DNA from: Chaetoderma sp. LZ-2023a | Taxonomy: Eukaryota; Mollusca; Caudofoveata; Chaetodermatida; Chaetodermatidae | Reading direction: 5' to 3' | Length of the DNA: 64,000 nucleotides | NCBI GenBank assembly: GCA_034401795.1 | Contig: CM067374.1 | Coordinates: forward strand, 134,705,298 to 134,769,297 | Shown: piece after piece, positions 13,035-23,420 of the stretch | Position numbering within the stretch: position 1 is the first letter of the stretch | Layout: every line of letters begins with the position of its first letter | Program-made: the position numbers and the translations under genes | Notes under the pieces: generated by a model | What the model saw: the letters and a program-made list of their open reading frames with translations, nothing else | The model's database searches: none | What the model was told of the DNA's origin: nothing

Positions 13035-13464
13035 TATCATACCAGATATATATGACCTTTGCTGAACTGTTGAAAAAGGAGATAGAGGAGCCAACTCACC
13101 CACACACCTTCTCTGAAATGGTACAGATAAACCTACAGGAAATGTTTTGTCGACAAGAAGATGAGTGACTACAGCGGGAGCGGTGGTATCAACAGAACGC
13201 CAGAATGACAAGAAGACTATAAATCCAAAGAATATTACCCAAAAATGGATGATGAAGGCCTCACAACGTCGGGGAGTACTAACAAATGGACAAAATGAAG
13301 TTCCAGATGCCACGAGCCGGACCAGGAGTGCCTAAGTGAGGTATGTATCCACACCAATAAGCCCACCCGCTTCGCTAGGTTAGCCGAGATGAATCCTACG
13401 ATGACTCATCGGCAGATCATAACGGTGATGCAGAACTAGCTCGAGTTTAAGGCCTATATATACC

Positions 13465-14070
13465 ATGGCTAAATTAGGGTGGCGAAAGCACCCTGAACTA
13501 AATCCCTCCTTGGCACCCGATGAGGGTGGTACAGTTCACGGCTGGCGACTACAGCAGATCGACACTATAAGGCGGAATCTTGTCCATGAGGCAGCAGTTT
13601 ATAATAATGATATAAAACGTCCTGCAAACATCTTGCATGCACAACCACAGCTGCTGGGGTGATTGGAGCCAGTGCTGGTCTATCAGCCACTGCCACTCTC
13701 GCTACAGGTGTGTGTAGAATAGTTGCTATCCAGATGGGTGGATTGACCATTACGGCCACTGTCATGGGTATTGCCTTTGCAGTTGGACAGTGCCAGATCA
13801 CCAAGAAGCTAGAGAACCATGCTACGTATGTGACACTGGCACAGTGCGTCATATGGGCCATCGACGAATCGGTCAGTAAAGCTCTCGAGGACGGACAGGT
13901 CAGTGATGAAGCGTACCACCATATGCTGAATCTCTAAACCCTGTACTACACGGAGAAACTCAAAGTGCGCCAGCAATACCTCAAAGGCTCCAGTGGGCGT
14001 GTGGACGTGGGTGAGCTGAAAAACGAGATACTATGGTGTGACCACATCGTGGGTCTCTACGATGTCAAAT
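13465..14070 (+). pseudogene. Membrane protein with two hydrophobic helices, broken
   Basis: ATG at 13465. The N-terminal soluble part (13465-13650) contains the motif PDEGGTVHGWRLQQIDTI and reads to a TGA at 13660-13662. The next piece (13659-13937, other frame) has two long hydrophobic stretches, VIGASAGLSATATLATGV and GGLTITATVMGIAFAVG, then an amphipathic helical region with KALEDGQVSDEAY, ending in TAA at 13935-13937. Similar-looking sequence continues to about 14070. The layout (N-terminal Gly-Trp motif, two membrane helices, helical tail) looks like a conserved family. I have an impression of similar predicted proteins in other invertebrates but cannot name it. One frameshift separates the two halves. 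Confidence 0.5.
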
Positions 14071-14099
14071 AGTTTCCTGTTTTATAAAGACGTCTATAG

Positions 14100-14579
14100 A
14101 TGACCTTCCCAGTGAATCTCATGCTGGACATCCAGAGCCAACCGCCCCTCCTTGGTACACTCTCGACTGGCAAACAACGTGGTCCCACTGGATCTCCATC
14201 ACACTCGATGGGATGTTCCGCATCAGTTTTCCATCAATCCACGACCACTGACCAACCTCACAATCACCATCAAGGATGCAAGGAAAGCTCACACCTCTCT
14301 CGTTCTGGAAGCAACAGCTGAACCGTGTCGTCTGGGCTGCCACCTCAGGTTGTGGAATCGGCGCCAGTTTGCATCACTCCCATGGGCGCATGCCTGGCTG
14401 ATATGGATGATTTCGACTCGGAGCTCAACAGCTACAGGCCCTCGGCGGCCAGTAGACTACAGCGAGAATTAAGCGCACACTCAGACTATCATTTCCATGG
14501 TGGAGACAACAGCGGTCTAGGCATTATGCACGGCGACCAGAGACGAGACTTCTCAGGCCTCCCCTATCAAACACCATGA
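14100..14579 (+). pseudogene. Unrecognised ORF, three-frame mosaic
   Basis: Starts at ATG 14100 (MTFPVNLMLDIQSQPPLLGT). The protein-like signal moves between all three frames: frame of 14100 for the first 30 codons, then 14230-14400 (PLTNLTITIKDA, LGCHLRLWNRRQF), then 14395-14470 (ACLADMDDFDSELNSY). Such handover of plausible protein between frames is expected of a gene with accumulated indels. No domain is recognised. It follows the membrane-protein gene on the same strand. Confidence 0.4.
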
Positions 14580-14600
14580 ATTGGCTGTCATAAGACTGCG

Positions 14601-14930
14601 ATGTTCTCATTCGACTTAGACATGTGGTGTGAGGCACTGGCGCATAATACGCACATCACCAGCATCAAGCAGGACCAGACAGATGCCTGGAAGTACTTTG
14701 TCCCACACACAACCTCAGGGCTCACTCTAGCATGGATCGTTCGAATCAACAAATCCTTCGCATTATGTTATTGTTTCCTGACAGCTTGCACCAAGCCGTG
14801 ACACGCTATAGATGTGGTGAGCTTAAAAGAGGTGCAGGTCATGTTCTGCAGCCTCTTTGAGGACATGATTAACGTTTCATACCTTAGAAGCACCATTGTC
14901 AAGTTCCAGCAAGCCTTTTAGGAGGCCCGT
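14601..14930 (+). pseudogene. Unrecognised ORF, C-terminal piece broken
   Basis: ATG 14601 opens 66 codons (FSFDLDMWCEALAHNTHIT, DQTDAWKYFVPHTTSG, LAWIVRINKSF). It stops at 14799-14801, and protein-like sequence resumes near 14815 (SLKEVQVMFCSLFEDMINV) until a TAG at about 14921. No family is recognised. It sits downstream of the other plus-strand ORFs of the cluster and shares their higher GC content. Confidence 0.4.
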
Positions 14931-14944
14931 CGGCAGCTCAATTT

Positions 14945-15515
14945 TGTCATATCTCCACACCTGAGATGATTCCGAGTAACATGACCATGAATATCGAAGT
15001 CCTGGTGGTCAGGAACCATAAAACATGATAGTCGGTGTCCACTTTGGCTTCAACAGATATCAACTCGCCTGCGCGTAGTGCCATGACACAGCCAGCATCT
15101 CTGTGGGTCCAACGAGCCAGCACTACACCACCATCAGCATGACCACCTGTGCTGTGCCGACAACTGCTCCTCTGGAACCACACAGAGTACTGCTGAGCAA
15201 GCACATCGGGAGGATCGCCCTATGGTGACACTCCTAGCCATTGCTTTGCTGGTCTACAGACTTCTCTGCCCCATATAGTTTAGTTAGAGGCTCACTGTGG
15301 GTGAGATCACCTGAACTAGCTTAGCTGCTCCTATACACGCCACAAGCATACACCGCCAAGGGCTAGATGGTTCAATTGTGGTCTTTTTCCAGCTTGTAGT
15401 AGTGCAAGGCCTTATTCACCTCAGAGTCGGGGGATGCCATGGCTATCTGGAGTAGATGAAAGACATAGATCCTTCTAGAATCCCTTGGCATGCAGGACCT
15501 GCTCCAGTATAACCA
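14945..15515. other. Tail of the unknown cluster; unresolved coding
   Basis: GC-richer sequence with short protein-like pieces but no single frame. One plus-strand piece at 15222-15280 ends in a hydrophobic run (MVTLLAIALLVYRLLCPI, then TAG). On the minus strand near 15440 a short piece MASPDSEVNKALHYYKLEKD is present. I cannot choose between them. Confidence 0.3.
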
Positions 15516-15517
15516 CA

Positions 15518-15763
15518 TTGGCTCTTCAAATGTATCCTAGACATAGCTCGGCATTGCAGAATTCATATAGCGATGCCACTATGCGAGCTCACAGTTATTT
15601 ACTCATAGACCTCTGTCAGACAACACCTGAACATCTGAGATTATGCACCAATATTTTACCGAACCAAGTTTGCATAGTGTACGTACCTAGACCCGGGTCT
15701 AAGTTAAAAGAGGACGTAGAGGTGTCAATATCTCAAATCAATTACCAGTCTTACAGAGTTTAG
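15518..15763 (+). pseudogene. Polinton packaging ATPase, C-terminal fragment
   Basis: About 80 codons. The segment LALQMYPRHSSALQNSYSD, then SYLLIDLCQTTPEHLRL and IVYVPR, matches the C-terminal end of Polinton A32/FtsK-type genome-packaging ATPases as I know them. The Walker A and B motifs that carry the activity lie upstream in intact genes and are absent here, because sequence before about 15515 belongs to the unknown GC-rich cluster. The end at 15763 is set by a TAG. The next gene begins at about the same place in another frame. Confidence 0.65.
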
Positions 15764-16041
15764 TTAAAGCCAAACCCAAGCAACGCAAAATAATTCTAGA
15801 ACCTTGTAATAAGAGTTTAGCCGATGCTGTGCCCGAATGCTGTTTAAACCTAATTTGTGGAAACATAAAATTAAATCGAATACAACATAAATGCTTACGT
15901 AGATACCGTGATAACATTAGATTGCTCAGTAAAAGCAAGACGTCATTATCTGAAAGACGACGAGTTATTCAACGAGGGAGTTTCTTACACCTTCTACTGC
16001 AAGCAGTATTACCGCTTATTTATAAATTATTCGGATAATAA
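15747..16041 (+). pseudogene. Polinton small basic protein with hydrophobic C-terminus
   Basis: Roughly 95 residues; no clear ATG, since the open frame's first usable codons lie among upstream stops. It contains SLVKAKPKQRKIIL, then a Cys-rich turn (ECCLNLICGN), a strongly basic middle (LRRYRDNIRLL, SERRRVIQRGSF) and a hydrophobic end (LLLQAVLPLIYKLFG) at the TAA near 16038. This plan (ECC-x-N-hydrophobic-x-GN, basic, hydrophobic tail) is typical of a short protein found in many Polintons and adintoviruses, possibly a core or virion-associated peptide. It directly follows the ATPase. Confidence 0.65.
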
Positions 16042-16074
16042 TAACAATAATCGCGATAGAAAGCATTCTGAAAA

Positions 16075-16900
16075 TGCCGTTGGTACCGCATAATATGATA
16101 GATGGTATAAACACGACGTCTAAGATTAATATTCTAAATAGAGATCAAAACCTTAGAGCGGCTGTGAATTTAGATCACAATTTCTAAATCGTAGTGACTT
16201 GACAGCTAGAGAAAGTCAAATTTGTATTCTCAGAAGCTTCAAAAGTTTAGACTGCAGATAGATCAGCATAAGCAATTCAGTTCAGTGGTTAAGTCGTCAG
16301 ATGATTCGCAGCATTCGTAGAATCTCCAGACTTCAGTGCTTAGGGGTTAAATTTGGATATGCTAGAATTAAAGAGTTAGTTCAATCGTTTAGGCCTAGCT
16401 TAAGAAATAAAGGCAAGAGATTAATCGAAATCTTAAATCATGTGGCCCAGGATTATCATTAGAAAACTCCAATCATGTCACCATAGACAGTGTAGTCTAT
16501 CCGAATAGCAATCCAGTAGATTTAATAGACTGAACAGTGACGCAGAATCCGTACACAAATTCTAAGGATTTTTGGAACTCAAATTACTGACTGGCTTCAA
16601 TAGACTCTTAGCTGATGCCAATATCCCTAGACAACTAGTGGGTAGTCATAAGACTTGGGCTCAGGTTCATAATACAGACGAAGGCATTGAATAACCGTAG
16701 AACCTTCAACGCAGCTAGTCTAGAGCGAAAAACGAAAAAACTAACCCGAGGCTAATGGTTTACGATCTAAACTCATTAATAGAAGGGTCGCGACAGCACA
16801 ATGCTCTATAGCTAGAAATCTGAGATCTCGAGATGCTAAGCTGTCCAAAACTTGGTTAAACTATGGCGAAAAAAGCTCGCAAGAACCGTAAGAAATAAAC
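16075..16900 (+). pseudogene. Heavily decayed Polinton gene(s)
   Basis: Starting near 16075 (MPLVPHNMIDGI and RDQNLRAAVN) the sequence resembles a Polinton gene lying between the small basic protein and the integrase, but stops appear in every frame soon after 16190. Near 16640-16690 a further piece reads LVGSHKTWAQVHNTDEGIE. I cannot define an intact unit or its function. Confidence 0.4.
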
Positions 16901-16920
16901 GATCTATTAGCGTAACTGAC

Positions 16921-18033
16921 AGATTGAAACGCATATATTACGGTAGTAAACACTCTGCGTCATTTGACGGTTTAGAAACACTGTATAGGGCCTATAATGG
17001 AACAATATCTAAACCCATAATATGAGCCTGGTTAGCAGAGCAAGCAACGCACCATGTGCATAGACCTAAGCGAATACAATTTAAGAGAGATCGATTCAAT
17101 GTAACCAGTGTTGATCAGTTATGGCAAATGGATCTGAGCGATGTTACTAGTTTAGCCAGACATAATAATTCTATGCGTTATCTACTATTCTTAATAGATT
17201 ATCTATCAAAATTTGTGTGGATAATTCCTTTAACAAATAAAACCGCGAAAACCCTAGCTCAAGCATTGGAGTTTTTCTGAATACTGTCTCTAGAAGACCC
17301 AAATCGATTCAGAGCGATAAAGGGGGTGAATTCGTGAACGCTACCGTTAGACACATATTAACGTCTAAAGATATACATTTCTACACATCTCAGAACTCTC
17401 TCACGAAGGCTGCGATCGTTGAATGCATTCAACGCACTATACAGACTAAGTTATGGAAATATATGACTTACAAACATACCGATAAATATATCGACACACT
17501 CCCTAATCTGGTAAGATCTTACAATAGAAATCTACACGGTAGTACATAAATGAAACCTGTAGACGCTAACCACAGTACAGAGGTGTTAGCTTGGCGTAAT
17601 ATGTACTTGAAAGCAAATCCGAGAGCATTGGTAAAGCCGAGTGATTCGAGTGTAGGCGATGACGTAAGAGTGTCGGAGTTAAAAGATCCATTTACCAAGG
17701 GTTATAGACCGACATGGAGTGAGGAGATATTCAAAATAAGTTTGAAACAGATCGGGTGTATATAAGCTCAATGATTATAATCAAAATCCCATTATCGGTA
17801 CATTGTATTCTGAGGAGTTGCAGAAAATTCGTTTAAAAGTAGCTAACAGTCAGCTGTATCGAGTAGAAAGAATTATTAAAAGGCGTACGAAAGATAATAA
17901 GCGAGACGTCTATGTCAAATGGCACGGTTATCCTAATTCGTTCAATTCGTGGATAAGTTATTCAGAATTTAAACACATCTGGGTGTTTGGGCTATATATT
18001 ACCAGCGACAAGTATAAAACCATCCAAAGTTGA
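16921..18033 (+). pseudogene. Polinton integrase with C-terminal chromodomain
   Basis: Retroviral-type (DDE) integrase that would insert the element into host DNA. The N-terminal region from 16921 (YYGSKHSASFDGLETLYRAY) has a TGA near 17023 and continues to 17280 with DQLWQMDLSDVT (first catalytic Asp) and LLFLIDYLSKFVWIIPL. After a stop and frameshift at 17278-17283 the sequence reads SIQSDKGGEFVN (second Asp) to 17549. The usual Glu region is altered (TKAAIVECIQRTIQ). After TAA 17547-17549 the same frame gives KGYRPTWSEEIFKI to 17765. A last shift leads to a chromodomain at 17850-17960 (YRVERIIKRR, VYVKWHGYPNSFNSWI). At least two stops and two frameshifts. Confidence 0.85.
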
Positions 18034-18075
18034 GCGATTGACTCTGTCGCCAGTTTAGAAAGAATAGCTAGAAAC

Positions 18076-18984
18076 ATGGAGCAGTTTTATATTACGCTAC
18101 CGAGTAACAGTAGCATGGGCTACTATCCTGATAATAAGATTTCAGAATTCAGAACGCATCTTCAAATGCCTTTAAGATTCTCTGGGGAATGGGCAGTCAG
18201 TTTGTCATCCATATTGTATCAGAGAAGTTGGTTAACATTAGCGAAGCCTTTGACGATCCTGCTACATTCTTATGAACCCTTGAAGCCTAAAGTTCAACCT
18301 AAGCAGAAGCCGAAGAAACAAAAAAGCGCTCTGAACGCAATCGATGAAATGTTTGATAAATTTATCCAGACTAGTAATTTACTAGTAGAGTCAGAGAATT
18401 CAGTCTTGACATAAAGCTGCAGAATTTCCTCTCTACATCCAACGAATAGAAATACCTAAATGCTTCTATATCATTAGAATTCTAATAGAGTTTATAAATA
18501 AGCAGATTAATAGTCACAAACGTTATAAAATACCATTAGATTCAACTATTTCATGGATCGAATCAACTTCGTAACATTAAACGTTAAGAGAATGTTCGCT
18601 ATTGAATTTGATGCTTGCATCGGTAAATTCTTAGGCTTTACCGATCATATCATTAGTGGCCCTACCCCAGCTGGTAGAGTTCTATCAATGTGTAAAAGTA
18701 ATAAAATTACATTAACTACGGATTATGTATATTGCAATATCGAAGCCATAATGTAGCCAGAGACGCTACAGCTCCTCTGTTAGGAGTTATGCAATTATCT
18801 AGCAATCATGGCGGAGAAGATATTTGTCAATAGACATTTCCTGATATTCAATATAGAAGCATATCTAAGAATTACATTGACATGATAGGCGTGGTTAATA
18901 GCGATAGAACTGGAGAGAACATAGCATTTGAAGACGGCGCATCACCGAGCGTACTTTGTTTACATTTTTTACCTAAGGTCTAAG
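18076..18984 (+). pseudogene. Polinton capsid-type protein (probable penton/minor capsid), broken
   Basis: ATG 18076 opens MEQFYITLPSNSSMGYY, a start I associate with a conserved Polinton protein of about 280-300 residues, probably the single jelly-roll minor capsid protein; that role is inferred from family and position. The open part ends at 18414, a decayed middle follows to about 18550, then 18553-18756 (RMFAIEFDACIGKFLGFTD, DYVYCNIEA) and, in another frame, up to about 18984 (TFPDIQYRSISKNYID, LHFLPK). At least three breaks. It lies 40 bases past the integrase on the same strand. Confidence 0.6.
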
Positions 18985-19054
18985 AATTTACACATAAGCG
19001 ATCTATTAACGCAACTCTAAACATTTTGACTGTAAAACAAAACTATTCGTAGGT

Positions 19055-19420
19055 GCTAGGAGTAAAAAAGGTCATGGGCTAGGAAATAGTATAGGCTCAT
19101 GGTTCAGAGCAGTCATGCCATTAGCTAAAAGCGTTGGAAAAAGTTTGGGTAAGCGAGCCCTGTCAGCTGGTTTAGGTGTAGCTGAAGATGTTTAGCCGGT
19201 AAAAAATTGAAAACATCTGTGAAAAATAGGGTTTTGAATGTCGGTAGAGCGATAATACCAAAATCCATAGCGTTAGCTCGTAACAATATCTTCAAAAACA
19301 TAGACGCAAAAATGCTAAGAGGGGTTTAGCAATTCGCTAACCCTCGCAGAAGTCATTCGAGGAGTAACCGTAGAGGGAGAAGCATCAGAAACACTAAGCA
19401 AGTTGATGTATTTAGTTAAC
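19055..19420 (+). pseudogene. Polinton small basic virion-type protein
   Basis: A short gene with GHGLGNSIGSWFRAVMP and LAKSVGKSLGKRALSAG, then a TAG at about 19193, then KTSVKNRVLNVGRAI and a second TAG near 19328, ending in an Arg/Ser-rich tail before TAA at about 19420. The Gly-rich start, amphipathic helix and basic tail resemble the small core or membrane-active proteins (adenovirus pX/pVI-like) in Polintons. The assignment is by pattern and by its place between the two capsid-type genes. Confidence 0.5.
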
Positions 19421-19427
19421 TAATAAG

Positions 19428-19702
19428 ATGGCTGCTTGCCACTGCACTAAAAGCGAATTAGATTTATTTACTGTGAACCCTGTAATGACTACGATGGATC
19501 AAGCTCGTTGGCAAAGTTATCAACCCGTTACAAGTCTGTCTAACTCTGGGGGAAGACTGTAGTTTTTCGTCTCTGGAAGCAGTGACGAATACATAGATTT
19601 AGCTCAAAGTTACATTTACGTTAAGGCTAGCATTGTACAAGTTGTTGTGGGGGTGGAACCTCCCTTAACAGTGAACAGCGATGTTGAACATCGTCGTGCG
19701 TG
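19428..19702 (+). pseudogene. Polinton major-capsid-like protein, 5' part, cut by gap
   Basis: ATG 19428. The N-terminus reads MAACHCTKSELDLFTV, RWQSYQPVTSLSNSGG, then an in-frame TAG at 19560-19562, then FFVSGSSDEYIDLAQSYIYV. This CTKSELDLF...SGSxxEYIDL pattern is the start of a large protein found in many invertebrate Polintons (often annotated as F54H12.2-like) that probably is the double jelly-roll major capsid protein. Only about 91 codons are present before the N run. From about 19636 the sequence no longer resembles the family as I know it, so the element may be interrupted just before the gap. Confidence 0.65.
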
Positions 19703-20202
19703 NNNNNNNNNNNNNNNNNNNNNNNNNNNNNNNNNNNNNNNNNNNNNNNNNNNNNNNNNNNNNNNNNNNNNNNNNNNNNNNNNNNNNNNNNNNNNNNNNN
19801 NNNNNNNNNNNNNNNNNNNNNNNNNNNNNNNNNNNNNNNNNNNNNNNNNNNNNNNNNNNNNNNNNNNNNNNNNNNNNNNNNNNNNNNNNNNNNNNNNNNN
19901 NNNNNNNNNNNNNNNNNNNNNNNNNNNNNNNNNNNNNNNNNNNNNNNNNNNNNNNNNNNNNNNNNNNNNNNNNNNNNNNNNNNNNNNNNNNNNNNNNNNN
20001 NNNNNNNNNNNNNNNNNNNNNNNNNNNNNNNNNNNNNNNNNNNNNNNNNNNNNNNNNNNNNNNNNNNNNNNNNNNNNNNNNNNNNNNNNNNNNNNNNNNN
20101 NNNNNNNNNNNNNNNNNNNNNNNNNNNNNNNNNNNNNNNNNNNNNNNNNNNNNNNNNNNNNNNNNNNNNNNNNNNNNNNNNNNNNNNNNNNNNNNNNNNN
20201 NN
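19703..20202. other. Assembly gap, 500 N
   Basis: Exactly 500 Ns, a conventional placeholder length. The true distance and content are unknown. Open frames spanning it are meaningless. Confidence 0.99.
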
Positions 20203-20285
20203 GAGATAGGGATAGAGAGAGAGGGAGGGAGGGGGGGGAGGGAGGAAGGAATGGGGAGGGGTGAGGGAGGGAGGGGGAGGGAGAC

Positions 20286-20380
<95 letters not shown>
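20203..20380 (+). repeat. (GA)n / GGGA-rich simple repeat
   Basis: Purine-only run on the plus strand, GGGAGG-rich first and then pure GA. It directly adjoins the gap and probably caused the assembly break. Confidence 0.95.
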
Positions 20381-20382
<2 letters not shown>

Positions 20383-20511
20383 AGGCAAGATAACAGTGAT
20401 AAAACATGCTAAGTTACAGCAACAGACTTCTTGGACACCTTCAATGCTGCGAAACCCAAAATAAAATGATTGGGATGTAAATAATTAATGAAATATCCCG
20501 AAAACATATCG

Positions 20512-21455
20512 CTAATGCTTAGATAAAAATCGTATTAGATCTGCTCTAACAGTCTCTGCAGCAAAGCAGTAAATGAGTGGATTGAGGGCACTGTTATAAT
20601 GCATAAGATATGAGAATATATCTAGAATAGTGTAGTAGTACATAGGGGGCACGACTCCCGGACTATGGACAATCAACGCAAATACGTTATTAGGCAACCA
20701 TGTTATAAAGAACACTATTATTATTATGGCAAGAGCTTTGACGTCTGTACGCTTACGTTCATTTTGTACCTCGACAGACTTACTGGCTTGCAGAACCCGT
20801 ATGTGCTTAATAATATAAAGTAACGGTATTGATACTCCCGGGTAGATTGTATTGCAGATTAGAAATCCATATTGGGCAACAATAAGGTTACCAGTAAAAA
20901 TACACTCAACAGTCTCAGAATCGGATGCGGTTGAAGTACCAAAGAAGTACGCAAAAGGAATCCACGCACCAACTATTGCCATCCAGAGACAGAAACAGCA
21001 CGTTCGGATGAAAGTGCAGGTTAGTCGTACACGTGATTTGAGTGGATAACACAGTTGGTAAAATCGGATTGCAGCAAATAGCGCCAGATGCTGGGTGCTC
21101 GATGTCAAGCCCACCCCTGATACATAATGAATCACTTTACACAAGAATGCAGCTACCTCTGGAAATTGCACAGTTGGAGTAATAAACGCTGTGAATAAAC
21201 AAAACGCAAAGATCTGCTAATGCGAGGACTGGTTATAAGTGTAAATAGAGGTATCTTGTACTTCTTAGACCCTAGAAGATAGTACAACAGAACGATGTTA
21301 AACACTGCTCCAAGCGATAATACACTGATAGGTATCTCTCTGGTCAGGGCTCCAGATATTAAGACGTCTTCACTGATCAGTTCACCATCGAGTTCCGTCG
21401 TTAGATTAAAATGTCGCGTGGTGTTCGTGTTTGCACTAATACTGTAAAACGCCAT
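20512..21455 (-). CDS. Rhodopsin-family GPCR, frame broken in TM2
   Basis: Seven-helix receptor read leftward from ATG 21455. The N-terminus has candidate N-glycosylation sites (NTTRHFNLT), then TM1 (ISVLSLGAVFNIVLLYYL). The frame breaks at about 21225-21200: the intermediate frame reads SLALADL, the usual TM2 motif, and then a third frame carries on from 21171. So two small indels are needed. TM3 ends with AAIRFYQLCYP in place of the usual DRY motif. TM6 has FFITWLPNN and TM7 has NSALNPLIYCF, the NPxxY motif. The protein ends at TGA/TAA near 20512, about 310 residues, normal for the class. The ligand is unknown; a peptide-type receptor is plausible. Either a recent pseudogene or a real gene with assembly indels. 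Confidence 0.75.
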
Positions 21456-23324
21456 ACTCGTCTACTTATTTGCTGCTGACTGTTGTTTAAAAGGAACTTT
21501 GTGTATGGCCCTAGCGCCTCTCTATATAATTATCTAATCTATGTCACTAATGATTCTATGTATAATACGAAAAACATCTGTTTATATACCTCCGTGTTAG
21601 TGTATGTAGCATTGCAACTTCTTTCAATGCGATTCATCTGAGGCGATAAAAAATAATATAGGCTACAAAAGAAATATTGGCAATCATCTACACGCGCCTT
21701 TGTCACTAGAAGACTATATCCTTATACGATGGGAGCGTTTGTTCCCTAGAAGCAAATCTGGATACGCTGTTAATGATTAACCCATTAGTGGCTGAATTTG
21801 GCCAAGAAAATAAAAATATTTGCTTATTGAATGTCGATTTGAAGGTAAAAAGAAGACTACTTTTTCAAATTCAGCACTGAAATGACTGACTCGATGCAGT
21901 GGGGAATTATAAAAAAAATAATACTCGCTTGACCTGCGAATTTGCATTGCTTAAGACAAACGCAGAGGGGTGGTTGTGTGTGCGGGTTGCCTTGAACGCA
22001 TAACAACCCCACGAACGGTAGGCTCAATAAACAATCGCTGCTGTACGCGGTAAACAGGACCGCTAAAATAGCTGCTATGCGCCAGTGACGCTGCTTTTGA
22101 TTATATGAGGGAAAGTGGAAAACATTCATATCGGAGATTAGTCACACTAGAGACAATAACCTGCTGAAATGAATGCTGCTTCGTGTGAACCTATTCTGGG
22201 GCCTAGTGCACTAAGAAGGCGTTTCTTTGTCAGTTGTAAAATCTGTTCTATGCGACCACCATATTCCCCGACAATTATTTTTGGGATTTGAATGTTTCAG
22301 ATTCTCCCTGTATGATATGGCTAAACTACCAATTTCTATACGCCAGAGGCTGTGCTGTGTTGTATGTTTTCAGGGGTGGGGTGCTGCAATTATAGCAAGG
22401 TTAATGTATGTTACAATATAATTGTTGTATTGAAGGAACGGAAAAGGGAACTAGTAAAGGCGATTGAATAGACACATTATATAATAATAAAACTCCTACC
22501 CCCAGTAAAGAAGATTAAACGAGATGGAAATATTTGTAAAACACGCATTAACACCCTTATTTACATATCTAACGACCCCCGCCATTGTACCTGGCTAGTG
22601 ACGTAGCTGGTCCACGGCGCTCTCTAATATGTGGAGGTACGAATGATTTACGCGCTGAGCGAGTTTTATGGAGTCACGTGATATTAGCCAATGTTATGAC
22701 GCCGATATATTGAAGGTATGGGGTTCATCATTAAGTGGTGTGCGCCTGAATGCCATAAAATTAGTTTACCTTAATTCGAGGCACTATTTAAGGGGAATAT
22801 CACATGCACGCGAATGGGTTTTGCGCTTATTAGTATAAATTTGAAGAAATTATTAATTTATCATTAGCGGGGACTCTGAAATAGTGTTTTATATTATCAC
22901 TAGAACTGGAGAACTCCAGAGAGTTCTGGAGTCAACTGACTATTCTTCCGTGCATGCGCGATGGGACTGAGTGCTTTGACAACTGAATCTGTCCATTCAT
23001 AGTATTCAGTTGTGCTGCCCAAATCCCGGGTGGGGTAGGGGTGGTGGGTGAACGTCAAATTTGGAGGAATTCAACCGAATCTATGTGAGTTAGGCCAACT
23101 CATATGATTATCCATTGCAAGGTAATGTTTACATTACCCTCATCCCCACCCACCCCATATGATTGCTGATAGCGAGGGCAGATTTATATTATCCTCTGCC
23201 TCCCCAAACCATTTTATTATCGATATTTTGTAAGTAAAATTTCAATTTTGTCATAGAATATACGCAATATAGCCATTTCCAGTCCGGCTGAAAAGATTTA
23301 CAACTTGGATTACTGGATCTGTTA
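21456..23324. other. Intergenic, no gene seen
   Basis: Upstream side of the GPCR. Bases about 21830-21960 hold a copy of palindromic family 1 (GACTGACTCG, TTGACCTGCGAATTTGCATT). Otherwise I see no supported coding sequence. A short perfect hairpin lies at about 22902-22933 (GGAGAACTCCAGAGAGTTCT). Confidence 0.5.
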
Positions 23325-23420
23325 TCCAGTCATTCCAGTGGAAAAAATTGAAAAATAGTCTACCCTTGGCCTGCAAATGTACATTTCATAAGTCTACTGC
23401 GCAGGCCAATTTGGATTGTA
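23325..23420. repeat. Palindromic repeat family 1, half copy
   Basis: Contains CCAGTCATTCCAGTGG, AAAAATAGTC and TTGGCCTGCAAATGTACATT, the landmarks of the family best seen at 57780-57960. Confidence 0.7.

Larger units (their letters stand above)
15518..19702 (+). mobile_element. Polinton/Maverick remnant, late-gene half
   Basis: Five or six plus-strand genes typical of Polintons occur in order: C-terminus of an A32-type packaging ATPase, a small basic protein with a hydrophobic tail, a decayed short gene, a retroviral-type integrase with chromodomain, a jelly-roll-type capsid protein, a small Gly/basic core protein and the start of the large capsid protein. Polintons are self-synthesising virus-like elements of eukaryotes. 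DNA polymerase B, the protease and the terminal inverted repeats are not visible. The left side stops abruptly at about 15.5 kb against unrelated GC-rich sequence and the right side runs into the N gap. Every gene has stops or frameshifts, so this is a dead copy. Identification rests on my recognition of these families. Confidence 0.8.

Noticed and set aside
15518-19702. Alternative genetic code in the Polinton (stops read as amino acids)
   Set aside because: TAA, TAG and TGA all occur at positions with different expected residues and frameshifts are also present. This fits decay, not recoding.
19616-20412. Long frames across the N gap
   Set aside because: They contain hundreds of unknown residues and a GA repeat, so there is no coding evidence.
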